A stretch of 64,000 nt of DNA from Chitinophagales bacterium (GCA_020636475.1 JACJXU010000001.1:62001-126000), one strand, 5' to 3'; positions 1 through 9,184 are shown, counted from the stretch's first letter. Notes: generated from the sequence alone by a model not told the origin. Numbers and translations are program-made.

Positions 1-314
1 GAGCCATTGTCGGAGAAAAATATTTTCTCAAAATTGGCGGGCAAAATAGCCAATAGTGCTTGCGAAAGTTGTAGGGCAGGCTGATGTGTAAATCCGGCAA
101 AAATGACGTGTTCCAGCGTATTGAGTTGCTCAAATACTTTTTGGGCAATGTACGGATGTGCGTGTCCGTGCAGATTTACCCACCAACTGGCAATAGCATC
201 AAGGTAGGATTTTTGGTTTTTGTCGAAAAGCAAAGCCCCCCTTCCGCTGACAATTTCAATGGGAGGCGGGCTTTGTAAAGAAGTAAATGGATGCCAAATA
301 GGATATGTATCCAA
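1..314 (-). CDS. bioA: Adenosylmethionine-8-amino-7-oxononanoate aminotransferase, N-terminal part
   Basis: This is the first ~104 codons of BioA, the PLP-dependent aminotransferase that makes 7,8-diaminopelargonate in biotin synthesis; the rest lies off the left edge. The visible protein carries the family's N-terminal pattern: IWHPFT near residue 5, SGRGALLFD, then SWWVNLHGHAHPYIA. The frame is closed upstream by a TAA, and the only usual start after it is a TTG at 312-314, ten bases beyond the stop of the preceding lipoprotein gene on the same strand. The start is inferred from that and from the family's N-terminus. Identification is strong despite truncation. Confidence 0.88.
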   Translation of the reverse strand, partial: MDTYPIWHPFTSLQSPPPIEIVSGRGALLFDKNQKSYLDAIASWWVNLHGHAHPYIAQKVFEQLNTLEHVIFAGFTHQPALQLSQALLAILPANFEKIFFSDNG

Positions 315-323
315 AATCTTATT

Positions 324-1556
324 TTAGTGTTGATGGTTGGGGTCTGAATGGTCGTGCGCTTCTTCTTGCATCAAAGAGTCGGCATTCAGGCTTCTTAGTA
401 GTTCTTCCAAGTTATAATCGTCGGGAAGTGAAGGCATTTGTGTCGGATTTTCTTCCAACCATTTTTTGCCTACTTCCGAAGCATAAAACTCGGGATAAGT
501 GGTAGGAGCAAATATGTCTGCCAAATTTTCGTCAAATTTGGTTTTATACTGTTGGAAAAGTTCGGCAGCCTTGTCAAAGTTGTTTTGTCCCAAATAAATC
601 GCCACTGTTTGAATAGAAGCTATTTTGTTATCAGGTAGGCTCTTTAAGGTTTTTAGGCTATACTCTAAGGCTTTGGTTGTATCTTTGTGTTCTTGGTAAA
701 CAATGGAGCGCATAAGATTTAGATAGGGGTCGCCACCAATTTTTTTATCAAAATCATCAATTCCTTTCAAAGCAGTATTGAGTGTGCTGTCGGCTAAGTG
801 CATTTGCATGTTTTTGAAATCAATCATCCAGTCATCGCCGAGCTTTTTGCGCATTGCCGCCATCGCATCTGCTTCGGTAGCAGGGTCAATGGCGTGTCCA
901 AGATTGAGGCGCATTAACATTGCCATACGGTCGGTTTGCAAAACTTCGGGTAAGGAATCCAACATATTGTATGCAGTTTTATAATCGCCGTTTTGGGCTA
1001 CTTTCACTACTTCCATCACTTGCGGAATAGCATCGGTGTAAGGGTTCGAAAAAGTATCTATTTCATCGGCAAGGCGCATAATGTACATGCGGCGAAGATT
1101 GTCGGTAAACGACTCGCCACTCATATACGAATAAAAATTGCGCAACACCGTTTTTTGGTCGGCGTTTTTACCGAAGGTAAATTCTACATAATTCAAGCCT
1201 TCATTATTTTCTTCTCTAAAAAAAGCCACGCTATCGTTTTTCATGTGTACAAAATCGTATTGACGTTCGCCGTACATTGGATTGGTCAAAATTTCGCCTA
1301 CATTAAAAGTTTGTTCAAAATTTTGAGCAAAATCTTTTGCATAATCTGCGGGTGCATCTACATCTTGCGTTACCTGAGCAATTAATCTGTTATAATCCAA
1401 AAAATCATTGATGGTCTGCGCGTCTTTATCTTTAAAAGCTTTGGCTAAGGTTTTGGCATCTTCTTCAAAGGGAGAATTTGCAGCTTTTTTGCAAGCGGTT
1501 AAGTTTAGTGTTAGCAAAAATACTACTGCCAAAAAGTGGAAAAAATATGTTTTCAT
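324..1556 (-). CDS. Lipoprotein with helical-repeat-like C-terminal half, function unknown
   Basis: A 410-residue protein with a lipoprotein signal peptide (hydrophobic stretch then LNLTAC, Cys at about residue 22), so probably anchored in the envelope facing the periplasm. The second half (about residues 180-370) is helical and looks TPR-like (stretches such as KALEYSLKTLKSLPDNKIA and NNFDKAAELFQQYK). The C-terminus is rich in histidine and acidic residues (EEAHDHSDPNHQH), which could bind metal, but that is only a possibility. It precedes bioA on the same strand with a 9-base gap, though no biotin role follows from that. I do not recognise a named family. Confidence 0.8.
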   Translation of the reverse strand: MKTYFFHFLAVVFLLTLNLTACKKAANSPFEEDAKTLAKAFKDKDAQTINDFLDYNRLIAQVTQDVDAPADYAKDFAQNFEQTFNVGEILTNPMYGERQYDFVHMKNDSVAFFREENNEGLNYVEFTFGKNADQKTVLRNFYSYMSGESFTDNLRRMYIMRLADEIDTFSNPYTDAIPQVMEVVKVAQNGDYKTAYNMLDSLPEVLQTDRMAMLMRLNLGHAIDPATEADAMAAMRKKLGDDWMIDFKNMQMHLADSTLNTALKGIDDFDKKIGGDPYLNLMRSIVYQEHKDTTKALEYSLKTLKSLPDNKIASIQTVAIYLGQNNFDKAAELFQQYKTKFDENLADIFAPTTYPEFYASEVGKKWLEENPTQMPSLPDDYNLEELLRSLNADSLMQEEAHDHSDPNHQH

Positions 1557-1676
1557 TGTAAAAAAATTACGATAAATAAAATTTTAGCCTGCAAAGTTGC
1601 TTAAATTTTACAGAATTTTATATTTTTTCTGAATGTATTTCGGGATAATATTGTCTATATCATACAAAAATAGGGT

Positions 1677-2243
1677 TTGAGCAAAACAAAATCATTTACC
1701 CCAGACATAGAACTCATTGCGCAAGTGCGTGCGGGAAATACGCAGGCATTTGGAGAAATTGTATCGAAATACCAAATAAAAGTGGTGTCGGTGGTGCGCA
1801 ATATGTTGGGGGCAAATGTAGCCGTTGAAGATGTAGTGCAGGAGGTTTTTATGCGTTTTTATCAATCCATTCACCAATTTAGAGGCGATGCACAATTAGC
1901 AACTTACTTGACGCGCATAGCCATGAATCTTTCGCTCAATGAATTGGCGCGCAGCAAACGGCGGTCGTGGCTGTATTTTTTTCACAAAAATGATGAAGCA
2001 TCGCCCGTTTTGCAAATTGCAGACACGGTACTGCCTTCGCCCGATAGCGATTTGAAAGAAAGCATTGACAAAGCCTTGCAGCAGTTGAGTACCGAAATGC
2101 GCGCCGTAGTGGTTTTGCGTTTGGTACAAGGCTATTCTACCGAAGAAACTGCGCAAATATTAGACATACCTTACGGTACAGTACTTTCGCGACTAAACAA
2201 AGCGCGCGGGCTATTGCAAGAACAGTTGGTGGATTATCGGTAA
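1677..2243 (+). CDS. RNA polymerase sigma factor, ECF (sigma-70) family
   Basis: A 188-residue ECF sigma factor. Region 2 spans about residues 10-95 with the core-binding motif VEDVVQEVFMRFY near 50-62; region 4 spans about 130-185 and holds a helix-turn-helix (TEETAQILDIPYGTVLSRLNKAR) that reads -35 elements. There is no ATG in a suitable place: the frame begins with TTG at 1677, about ten residues before the conserved region 2, so TTG is the likely start. No anti-sigma factor gene adjoins it; recX lies convergent 4 bases downstream. The regulon cannot be told from sequence. Confidence 0.9.
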   Translation: MSKTKSFTPDIELIAQVRAGNTQAFGEIVSKYQIKVVSVVRNMLGANVAVEDVVQEVFMRFYQSIHQFRGDAQLATYLTRIAMNLSLNELARSKRRSWLYFFHKNDEASPVLQIADTVLPSPDSDLKESIDKALQQLSTEMRAVVVLRLVQGYSTEETAQILDIPYGTVLSRLNKARGLLQEQLVDYR

Positions 2244-2247
2244 AAAA

Positions 2248-2721
2248 TTAGCGCAAAATTTCCCAAATTAATGAGGATTCAAATCCCTTGCTCAGAGCAT
2301 AAGCGGCGGCTTTTTGCTTTATCACAAAAAGTTCGTCTGTTTTTTGTGAAAGTTGTGCTTGCTTGGTGGCAAGTATATTTTCCAAACATTCGCTATAAGC
2401 TATTTCATCTATTTCATTCAGTGCTTTGACAATAAGAGGCGCAGCAATTTTTTTACCTTTAAGTGCTTGCTGTATTTTAAGTCGTCCCCATTTTTTCAAG
2501 CGAAACTTACTTTGGGCGTATATTTTGGCAAAACGCTCGTTGTTCACAAAGTTATCGTCAATAAGCAAGGTTATAATTTGCGCTTTGCTTTCTTCCGATA
2601 CGTCAAATTCTTGCAGTTTTTGCAGCACTTCCTCTTCGCAGCGTTCTTGGTAAGCACAGTAGTGCTGCATTTTTAGGAAAACTTCTTCCGCCGGAATATT
2701 TTTTTTCTGTTTAAAAGACAT
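2248..2721 (-). CDS. recX: Regulatory protein RecX
   Basis: A 157-residue RecX-family protein, which binds RecA filaments and modulates recombination and the SOS response. It has the usual three-helix repeats: MQHYCAYQERCEEEVLQKL near the start, then DDNFVNNERFAKIYAQSKFR, and a WGRLKIQQAL stretch typical of the family's middle repeat. Length matches the family. recA itself is not in this window. The ATG start at 2721 follows ten bases after the lipoprotein gene upstream on the same strand, so the two may be co-transcribed. Confidence 0.88.
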   Translation of the reverse strand: MSFKQKKNIPAEEVFLKMQHYCAYQERCEEEVLQKLQEFDVSEESKAQIITLLIDDNFVNNERFAKIYAQSKFRLKKWGRLKIQQALKGKKIAAPLIVKALNEIDEIAYSECLENILATKQAQLSQKTDELFVIKQKAAAYALSKGFESSLIWEILR

Positions 2722-2730
2722 TTTCTAAGG

Positions 2731-3639
2731 CTAATTATCGTAGCTTAAAATACCTGCTTCGTAAGGACAGCCATTTGCTCGCAAGGCTGCGGCATATTGC
2801 GCTTGCAAGTTTGTCCAGTCCGGGCGAAGTTCCCAGGCTTGGGCGTAGGCAATACAAGCATTTTCAGGCAGATTGAGTTGTAAAAAACATTGCCCCAAAA
2901 GTTCGTAAGGAGCTACCCACTGCGCATTGTACGCTAAAGATTGATACAAATAATGCACACATTTTCCCCAAAGCGAACTATCGAAATATTCTTTGGCAAT
3001 ATTGTAATACGCTACTGCCACTAACGATTTATTGTTCAAAGGTATAAAGATAAAACCATTCTGAGCTCTTTGTTGAGATAATTGGTATTTCTGATAATAA
3101 AAAGCTAAGTTTTCTTTTTTTCCGATAGTAGTTTCCCAAAAAATAGTATCCTTTTTTAGCGTATCGGTACATGCCAAAAACATGTGATTTGGTGCCAACA
3201 TTGCTTGTATTTCATAAGATGAAAATTGCTCGGCGCGGCTGATGTACAGAAAACTTTGAATATCACAGTCGAACATTCGGTACGAAAGTCCCATAGACAA
3301 AGTATTGTGGTAACTGGTTTGCTGCAAGCGAAATTTTTGGATAAGGGAGTCGGTTTGTTCCAAAAAATCTTCAAGGCGTTCAGGTGTGTGCGTTTGGGAA
3401 CACAGCGTTTGCCATTGTGCCAAATTTTGCCAAGTAGCGGCAGCAATGGGCAGTTCGGCGCGTTGTTCTATCGCCAATATCCACTCTAAAAGAGTACAAG
3501 TAGTGTCGGGAAAATAAAGTTTTGGGGAAGAACTTTCGACAGAAGAATAATTTTTTTGCGGCGAATTTTGCGGAACTTTACAAGAAGCAACAAAAAGAAA
3601 TAGAAAAAATCCGAGATACATGAATACTTTTCTCAACAT
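2731..3639 (-). CDS. Lipoprotein with TPR-like C-terminus, function unknown
   Basis: A ~302-residue lipoprotein. The open frame extends upstream into the DCC gene to 3723, but the signal peptide begins at MLRKVFMYLGFFLF, so I place the start at the ATG at 3639 (a second ATG at 3621 is possible). The lipobox is FVASC. The last ~100 residues look like two TPR motifs (IAKEYFDSSLWGKCVHYLYQ and PENACIAYAQAWELRPDW). It lies between the DCC-family gene and recX, all on the minus strand with short gaps. No enzymatic motif seen. Confidence 0.78.
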   Translation of the reverse strand: MLRKVFMYLGFFLFLFVASCKVPQNSPQKNYSSVESSSPKLYFPDTTCTLLEWILAIEQRAELPIAAATWQNLAQWQTLCSQTHTPERLEDFLEQTDSLIQKFRLQQTSYHNTLSMGLSYRMFDCDIQSFLYISRAEQFSSYEIQAMLAPNHMFLACTDTLKKDTIFWETTIGKKENLAFYYQKYQLSQQRAQNGFIFIPLNNKSLVAVAYYNIAKEYFDSSLWGKCVHYLYQSLAYNAQWVAPYELLGQCFLQLNLPENACIAYAQAWELRPDWTNLQAQYAAALRANGCPYEAGILSYDN

Positions 3640-3656
3640 GCTGCTAAAAATCGAAG

Positions 3657-4094
3657 CTAATCCAAAAAGCGGCTTTTTAGCTCGGGCGTAGGAATCCAAC
3701 ACTGTTCTTTTTTGCCAAACCAACGATAGCGATTGTCGGAAACAAATTGATACACGCTATCGCGCAAAAAGGTGGGAATTATTTGTAAAACGCTCAACCA
3801 ACTCCAAGGAAATTTCAGGTATTTACACAAACGGAATGCCGCCGAAGACCGAAAATATAACTGATTGTTATCCAATAAAACAAAACTTTTGAAACTATCG
3901 GTCGGCAAGTTGTGCGACTGAAGAATTTGCTGCCCAAATTGCGATTGCAAAGACGCGAACAACAAGGGTCGCTCCGAATTTTCTGCTTCGTTTTTTAGTA
4001 CAAACTGCACTACGCCATTGCACAAATTGCACACACCATCGAAAAGCAAGATGGGCGAAGTACTGAGTTTGTAAGATAAGACGGTGCTTTGCAT
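3657..4094 (-). CDS. Thiol-disulfide oxidoreductase-like protein, DCC family (DUF393)
   Basis: A 145-residue protein of the DCC (YuxK/DUF393) family, named for its N-terminal motif; here it reads LLFDGVCNLCNGVVQFVLK at about residues 16-35, giving a CxxC redox pair. The middle carries the family's RSSAAFRLCKYL region and a WFGK segment near the C-terminus. The family is thought to be thioredoxin-fold oxidoreductases of unknown substrate. It is the first gene of a minus-strand run (this gene, lipoprotein, recX). Confidence 0.87.
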   Translation of the reverse strand: MQSTVLSYKLSTSPILLFDGVCNLCNGVVQFVLKNEAENSERPLLFASLQSQFGQQILQSHNLPTDSFKSFVLLDNNQLYFRSSAAFRLCKYLKFPWSWLSVLQIIPTFLRDSVYQFVSDNRYRWFGKKEQCWIPTPELKSRFLD

Positions 4095-4199
4095 TGTATA
4101 AAAATATTAGGGCAAATTTACAACAAAACCCTTGGTTTATAGAAATGTATATGCTAAAAAGTAATCTCATGTCGATAGATACTGCATAGAAAGTAGCTG

Positions 4200-4655
4200 T
4201 TAGGAAAGTTCATCACCCAATTTCTCTAAGGCTACGGCATTAATACAATAGCGCAAACCACTTGGCGGAGGTCCGTCGGGAAAAACATGTCCCAAATGTG
4301 CTTCACAAATATTGCAACTTGCCTCAATACGGTACATGCCAAAAGAAATATCCTTGTGATAAGCAACGGCATTTTCGCTAAGTGGCTGTGTAAACGAGGG
4401 CCAGCCCGTGCCACTTTCAAATTTTTCCTCACTATCGAAAAGTACCGTTCCGCAACAAACACAAGCGTATTTTCCCGGTGCAAATAAACTGCACATATCC
4501 GAACTATGCGCTCGTTCGGTGCCTTTTTTGCGCGTAACATAATACTGCTCAGGCGTGAGCAACTGTTGCCATTCTTCGGGCGACTTTTGTATTTTTCGGG
4601 CTGGTTTTGGATTGCCGTGCGTAGCAAACTTCACCACATCAGACCATTGTAGCAT
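4200..4655 (-). CDS. msrB: Peptide-methionine (R)-S-oxide reductase
   Basis: MsrB reduces methionine-R-sulfoxide in oxidised proteins. From the start MLQWSDVVKFATHGNP (ATG at 4655, matching the family's usual N-terminus; the open frame continues upstream to 4745 without similarity) the protein has 151 residues. It shows two zinc CxxC pairs (C65/C68 and C114/C117), the GTGWPSF motif near 82, and the catalytic cysteine in RYCIN at C137; C55 in DMCSLF is a possible resolving cysteine. No signal peptide, so cytoplasmic. The next gene, a porin, is divergent. Confidence 0.94.
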   Translation of the reverse strand: MLQWSDVVKFATHGNPKPARKIQKSPEEWQQLLTPEQYYVTRKKGTERAHSSDMCSLFAPGKYACVCCGTVLFDSEEKFESGTGWPSFTQPLSENAVAYHKDISFGMYRIEASCNICEAHLGHVFPDGPPPSGLRYCINAVALEKLGDELS

Positions 4656-4831
4656 CGTATAAAAGATTATCAAAGAAGTAATAACTCCAAATCTACTTTG
4701 TTGGTTCTGGAAAATGTTATCAACGCCCAAATATTTTGCCGGCACAATGGCAAATTTTAGCTACAATGCGCATATTCTTGATGTTTAGACTTAAGAAAAG
4801 CTAAGGAAAAAACTAATTTTTACACAAAGAG

Positions 4832-4863
4832 TTGGCGAAATAAGGAATGTTTTTCTACATTTG
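4832..4863 (+). promoter_or_regulatory. Bacteroidota-type promoter of the iron-uptake operon
   Basis: TTG at 4832-4834, a 21-base spacer, then TACATTTG at 4856-4863, an exact match to the TAnnTTTG -7 element used by the Bacteroidota primary sigma factor. Transcription would start near 4870, about 27 bases before the porin ATG. Confidence 0.6.
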
Positions 4864-4872
4864 CGTTCTTAT

Positions 4873-4888
4873 TTAGAATTAATCTTAA
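4873..4888. promoter_or_regulatory. Imperfect palindrome, candidate operator
   Basis: TTAGAATTAATCTTAA is palindromic at 12 of 16 positions and lies just downstream of the predicted transcription start and 8 bases before the porin ATG. Its place and AT-rich symmetry would suit a Fur- or DtxR-type iron repressor, but it does not match a Fur box closely; the regulator is a guess. Confidence 0.3.
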
Positions 4889-4896
4889 TATAAATA

Positions 4897-6180
4897 ATGC
4901 AAAAGCAACTACTACTCGTTTATATTTTGGGGTACTTTTCGCTACAAAATAATGTCTTTGCACAAACCGACAGTTTACACAATGAGCCTATTTTCTTTGA
5001 TAACACCATAGAAAATCCCAACATTTTTGGCAAATTTGGCATAAACGCTTACGGTGTGGTAAATTACTACACTTTCAATTGGGAAACACTGCCTGACAAG
5101 CGAAATGCCTTTGACCCGGAACGCTTCAACTTTTATTTTTACTACGCCTTTAGCGATAAAATAATGTTGAAATCGGAGATAGAGTTTGAACACGGCGGCA
5201 CAGGTGCTACAATGTCATTCGATCCGCTTGAAGAATTTGGCGAGTTTGAGCAGGAAATAGAGAAAGGTGGTGAGGTGGTTGTAGAGCAGCTAAATTTGTT
5301 GTTTAAGTTGCACAAATTCTTGCATGTGCGCGTAGGAAAAATGCGTTTTTATATGGGAAATGCTTCCAAAATGGACGAGCCTGCCGAGTATTTTACCGCC
5401 TATCGCTCCGAAGTGGAAAATACTATTTTGCCTTTAGGTTGGTACGAAACAGGTATTGAAATAAGCGGTGATTTGCCTTTAGTGAAAAACCAAACTTACC
5501 CTTTTCTTTCCTACAAACTCTACGCTGTAAGTGGTTTAGACAATTCGGGTTTTAGTTCCCAAAACTGGATTCGTCGCGGCTACCAAACACGTTTTGAAAC
5601 CATCAATGCCAACAATTTGGCGTATGCTTTCCGTTTGGATTATGTTTTTGGTCACGATAGCGAATTAGGTTTTAATATTTATGCCGGAAATGCTACGGGC
5701 AATCGCCCTAAAAATGACTTTACGGCTCCTTCGTGGATAACGTATGGCGATGTGCATTTTGCTTTAGAAAAATATCCTTGGCGTACGCGCGCTTTTACCA
5801 TGTACGGGCAAATACAAAACAGCGAAGCACTCAGTGCCGCCAACCGAAACCTATCCAACAACCTCAATGTAAAACGTACCCCTGTTGCCAAAGTTGCGGG
5901 AGGTGCTTATGTTGAGGCAGGTTACGATATACTTAATTTCACAACTGTCAACGAACAAGCACAACTATACCTTTTTGGAAGAGCCGAATGGTACGATTCT
6001 ATGTTGCAAACAGAAGGCACTGTGTCGGACAATCCGCGTTACGAAAGACAAATTTTTACGGCAGGATTTAATTATTTGCCGTTATACAATATAGCCTTAA
6101 AAGCACATTACGCTTGGCGCGCCTTAGGTTCCGGCGAACAGGAAAATACTTTTACGATGGGTTTGGGATTTCACTTTTAA
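4897..6180 (+). CDS. Outer-membrane porin-like beta-barrel protein of an imelysin locus
   Basis: A 427-residue protein with a signal peptide (ending near NNVFAQ, about residue 22) and a run of alternating aromatic/polar strands that ends in GLGFHF, the terminal-aromatic signature of outer-membrane beta barrels. It begins the operon with the imelysin lipoprotein (35-base gap) and the di-heme protein. The likely role is a channel or receptor that passes an iron-containing substrate across the outer membrane, inferred only from its neighbours. I see no TonB-dependent plug domain, so it is not a TonB receptor. Confidence 0.72.
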   Translation: MQKQLLLVYILGYFSLQNNVFAQTDSLHNEPIFFDNTIENPNIFGKFGINAYGVVNYYTFNWETLPDKRNAFDPERFNFYFYYAFSDKIMLKSEIEFEHGGTGATMSFDPLEEFGEFEQEIEKGGEVVVEQLNLLFKLHKFLHVRVGKMRFYMGNASKMDEPAEYFTAYRSEVENTILPLGWYETGIEISGDLPLVKNQTYPFLSYKLYAVSGLDNSGFSSQNWIRRGYQTRFETINANNLAYAFRLDYVFGHDSELGFNIYAGNATGNRPKNDFTAPSWITYGDVHFALEKYPWRTRAFTMYGQIQNSEALSAANRNLSNNLNVKRTPVAKVAGGAYVEAGYDILNFTTVNEQAQLYLFGRAEWYDSMLQTEGTVSDNPRYERQIFTAGFNYLPLYNIALKAHYAWRALGSGEQENTFTMGLGFHF

Positions 6181-6214
6181 AATAAATACAATTAATTAAA
6201 TAATTTTTATAAAA

Positions 6215-7270
6215 ATGAAAAAATTACTCCTCAATAGTTTTGTGTTATTTGCCTTGTTATGGATATCTTCTTGCACCAAAGAAGACCCTGCACCTACTGT
6301 GGACTACAATGATATTCTGGGCAATATAGGAGAAAATGTAATTCTAAAAACTTACGAAGATTTAGCCACAAAGGCAGTGAACTTGCAAAATGCAGCCAAA
6401 ATTTTAGCGGAAACGCCCAGCGAAACCAATCTTATGGCAAGCAAAAATGCTTGGGTAGCAGCCCGCGAACCTTGGGAAGAGGCGGAAGGATTTTTGTTTG
6501 GTCCGGTTGAGCAAGAAGGTTTAGATCCTGCTTTAGATTCTTGGCCCGTAAATGTGATAGACCTCAGTAATGTACTCAATAGCGGCAATGCTATTACGGC
6601 TGATTTTCTTGCTCAGCAAGAGGGTACGCTTAAAGGATTTCATACCATAGAGTTTTTGCTTTGGGGTGAAAATGGGAATAAAACAGTTGCGCAAATAAGT
6701 ACACGCGAATTTGAGTATTTGGTGGCAGCCTGCGAAATACTTGCCCAAGATGCTCAGGAGCTATATAATTTGTGGAATCATGGTGGTGGAAATTATATCG
6801 ATGAAGTGATAAATGCCGGAAATGGCAGCATTATTTATATAAGTCAAAAATCGGCTTTGGAGGAAATGACCAATGGACTCATCATTATTGCCGATGAAGT
6901 AGCCAATGGAAAAATAAACGACCCACTTGCCCAACAAGATTTGAGTTTGGAAGAGTCGCGTTTTAGTGCTAATTCAAAAGCAGACTTTGCCAACAATATC
7001 CGCAGCATTCAAAACATTTACACCGGAACTTTTGGCAATTACGGCAACGGCAAATCCATTAGTACCATTATACAAGAAAAAAACGAAGCACTCAATGAAC
7101 AAGTGTTGCTCGAAATATCCGCAGCCATCGAAGCCATTGAAACCATTCCCGGTACTTTTTCGACAGCAATATTTGCCCATTCCGATAAAGTTAGTCTTGC
7201 GCAAACGGCAGTACGCAATTTGCAAATGACCTTAGAAGAACAAGTATTACCCATTATTTCTAATTTATAA
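6215..7270 (+). CDS. Imelysin-family lipoprotein (peptidase M75-like)
   Basis: A 351-residue lipoprotein (lipobox WISSC, Cys20) of the imelysin family. The diagnostic GxHxxE motif reads GFHTIEFLLWG with His143 and Glu146, and the APxxPW-like segment corresponds to REPWEEAEGF around 84-93. Imelysin proteins are periplasmic or outer-membrane and are linked to iron acquisition, often under Fur control; proteolytic activity is doubtful in the family. It sits 35 bases after the porin gene and 3 bases before the di-heme gene, so the three are almost certainly one operon. Confidence 0.9.
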   Translation: MKKLLLNSFVLFALLWISSCTKEDPAPTVDYNDILGNIGENVILKTYEDLATKAVNLQNAAKILAETPSETNLMASKNAWVAAREPWEEAEGFLFGPVEQEGLDPALDSWPVNVIDLSNVLNSGNAITADFLAQQEGTLKGFHTIEFLLWGENGNKTVAQISTREFEYLVAACEILAQDAQELYNLWNHGGGNYIDEVINAGNGSIIYISQKSALEEMTNGLIIIADEVANGKINDPLAQQDLSLEESRFSANSKADFANNIRSIQNIYTGTFGNYGNGKSISTIIQEKNEALNEQVLLEISAAIEAIETIPGTFSTAIFAHSDKVSLAQTAVRNLQMTLEEQVLPIISNL

Positions 7271-7273
7271 AAA

Positions 7274-8653
7274 ATGAAGCACTATTCCATTTTAGTCACA
7301 ATAATTTTAGGAATAATTCTAACCAACTCCGCTTGCAAAAAAGAGGATAATACAAATTCCGAACCCGAGAATATATTAGCCGGAGGCGAAACAACTATTT
7401 TCAGTAGCGGTCCTGACGCTTATACCTTTCCATCTGCCAACTTAAATGCCGAAGAAATAAACAAACACTTTGTTGCCGATGCTGCTTTTGCCCAACATTT
7501 TGTGAGCGCACCTGCGGAAAACTTTGATGGATTAGGTCCTTTGTTCAACCAAAATTCTTGTGAAAGTTGCCATACCAGAAACGGCAGAGGTATTGTACCC
7601 GAAAATGGGCAAGATTTTAATAGCGGCTTGCTTTTGCGTATGAGCATGGCAGGTGTGGGCGAATATCAAGGAATTGTGCCTGTGCCGGGCTTTGGTGGTC
7701 AATTGCAAAACAAAGCTATTTTTAGCGTGCAGCCCGAAGGAAAAATAAGTATTACCGAAACCGAAAAAATAATTACTTATCTTGATGGCGAAGAAGTGAC
7801 GTTACGCAAACCTGTTTTTACAGTTACCGAAACTTATATCCCCTTACCTGCGGGCGTACTTTTGTCGCCGCGAATAGCACCTCCCGTGTATGGTTTAGGC
7901 TTGTTGGAAGCAGTGCCTGAAGCGAGTATTTTGGCATTGGCAGACGAAAACGATGTGGACAATGATGGTATTAGCGGCAAGCCCAATATGGTTTGGGATA
8001 TTCCATCGCAAAGTATGCTTTTGGGGCGTTTTGGGTGGAAAGCAGAGCAGCCTTCTGCCTTACAACAATCGGCGGGTGCTGCACACGATGATATGGGCTT
8101 AACGAGCCATTATTTTCCTGAAGAGCATTGCGTAGGACAAGATAATTGCCAAGAAGGCTTGCAAACGGAATATGATGTAGATGCCGAAACCTTAGAAATG
8201 TTTGCTTTTTATTTTCAAACTTTGGCAGTACCCGCGCGGCGAAATTATACAGCTACTGATGTAATACGCGGAGAAGAACTTTTTGTAGAAGCAAAATGTG
8301 CTACTTGTCATGTGCCAAAACTCACCACCGACAATTTTTCTATTACAGCACTGGAACATCAGCCCATTTACCCGTACACCGACTTATTGCTACACGATAT
8401 GGGCGAAGATTTGTCGGACGAGCGTCCGGTTTTTTCAGCTTCGGGCAGCGAATGGCGCACGCCACCGCTCTGGGGAATTGGCTTAACACTGGTGGTAAAT
8501 CCTAAAACGGGTTTTTTGCATGACGGTCGTGCCAAAACATTGGAAGAAGCTATTTTGTGGCATGGCGGCGAAGCTGAAACTGCGAAAAACTTTTTTACCA
8601 ACTTGTCGAAAACAGACCGTGAAGCAGTACTTGCTTTTTTAAATTCGCTGTAA
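7274..8653 (+). CDS. Di-heme c-type oxidoreductase-like lipoprotein (DUF1111)
   Basis: A 459-residue lipoprotein (SAC lipobox, Cys21) of the DUF1111 di-heme oxidoreductase family, related to cytochrome c peroxidases. Two heme-binding CxxCH sites are visible: CESCH at 96-100 and CATCH at 342-346. A MLLGRFGWKAEQPS segment and a C-terminal FLHDGRAKTLEEAI segment are family hallmarks. In several Gram-negative bacteria this family sits beside imelysin genes, where a role in ferric/ferrous chemistry during iron uptake has been proposed. Start is ATG 3 bases after the imelysin stop. Heme attachment would need the Ccm machinery, part of which (ccmE, ccmF) is in this window. Confidence 0.9.
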   Translation: MKHYSILVTIILGIILTNSACKKEDNTNSEPENILAGGETTIFSSGPDAYTFPSANLNAEEINKHFVADAAFAQHFVSAPAENFDGLGPLFNQNSCESCHTRNGRGIVPENGQDFNSGLLLRMSMAGVGEYQGIVPVPGFGGQLQNKAIFSVQPEGKISITETEKIITYLDGEEVTLRKPVFTVTETYIPLPAGVLLSPRIAPPVYGLGLLEAVPEASILALADENDVDNDGISGKPNMVWDIPSQSMLLGRFGWKAEQPSALQQSAGAAHDDMGLTSHYFPEEHCVGQDNCQEGLQTEYDVDAETLEMFAFYFQTLAVPARRNYTATDVIRGEELFVEAKCATCHVPKLTTDNFSITALEHQPIYPYTDLLLHDMGEDLSDERPVFSASGSEWRTPPLWGIGLTLVVNPKTGFLHDGRAKTLEEAILWHGGEAETAKNFFTNLSKTDREAVLAFLNSL

Positions 8654-8678
8654 GGTTTTTATACAAAGGAGCGTAAAA

Positions 8679-8701
8679 CCCACAGTTCTTTAGCCTGTGG
8701 G
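8679..8701. repeat. Left-end hairpin of the IS200/IS605 element
   Basis: CCCACAG (8679-8685) pairs with CTGTGGG (8695-8701) around the loop TTCTTTAGC. Such imperfect or perfect hairpins near the ends are what TnpA binds in this family. Confidence 0.7.
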
Positions 8702-8716
8702 ATGTAAGCGACCTGC

Positions 8717-9117
8717 CTACCCTTGAGAGATGATATATTGTCGGATAGTGTCAGGCGATGCTTCGCCAATAGAACAAACAAAAAATCCGTCTGTCCAAAA
8801 GGTATGTTCTTTCCAAAAGTGACTAAACAAAAAGTTTCTATGAACAGAACGCCAAATATGATAAGTAGTTTCCTGTTTCAGTTTGCGCACTATTTGTGTG
8901 ACGGATGAACGGGGAATATAGCGAATAAGAAAATGAATATGGTCTAAATCGCTTTCAAATACTTCAATTTGAAAATCTGCCGTAGTAGCAATGTTTAGAA
9001 TTATAGCGTGCATATCGTTTTTCAACTGCCCAACAAGTAGTTTTTGCGATACTTACACACAAAAATAAGATGGCATTTCAAATAATGTTTTGTGCCATTT
9101 GTTGAGATATAAGATGA
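8717..9117 (-). pseudogene. tnpA: Y1 transposase TnpA, frameshifted
   Basis: The intact 102-codon frame (8717-9025) holds the HUH motif (DHIHFLI) and the catalytic tyrosine in DTIRQYIISQG, so it is the C-terminal two thirds of an IS200-type TnpA. The missing N-terminus is found in another frame upstream: TKHYLKCHLIFVCKYRKNYLLG, ending about 9030, where one base appears to be missing in GGGCAGTTG. That upstream frame also lacks an ATG and is closed by TAA at 9118-9120. I therefore call the gene broken. A single-base assembly error cannot be excluded. Confidence 0.82.
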
Positions 9118-9184
9118 TTATTTCACAGTATATTTTTTGATTACAAAACTAAAATATCTTCCTAAAAAGTATTAACTTTAAACA

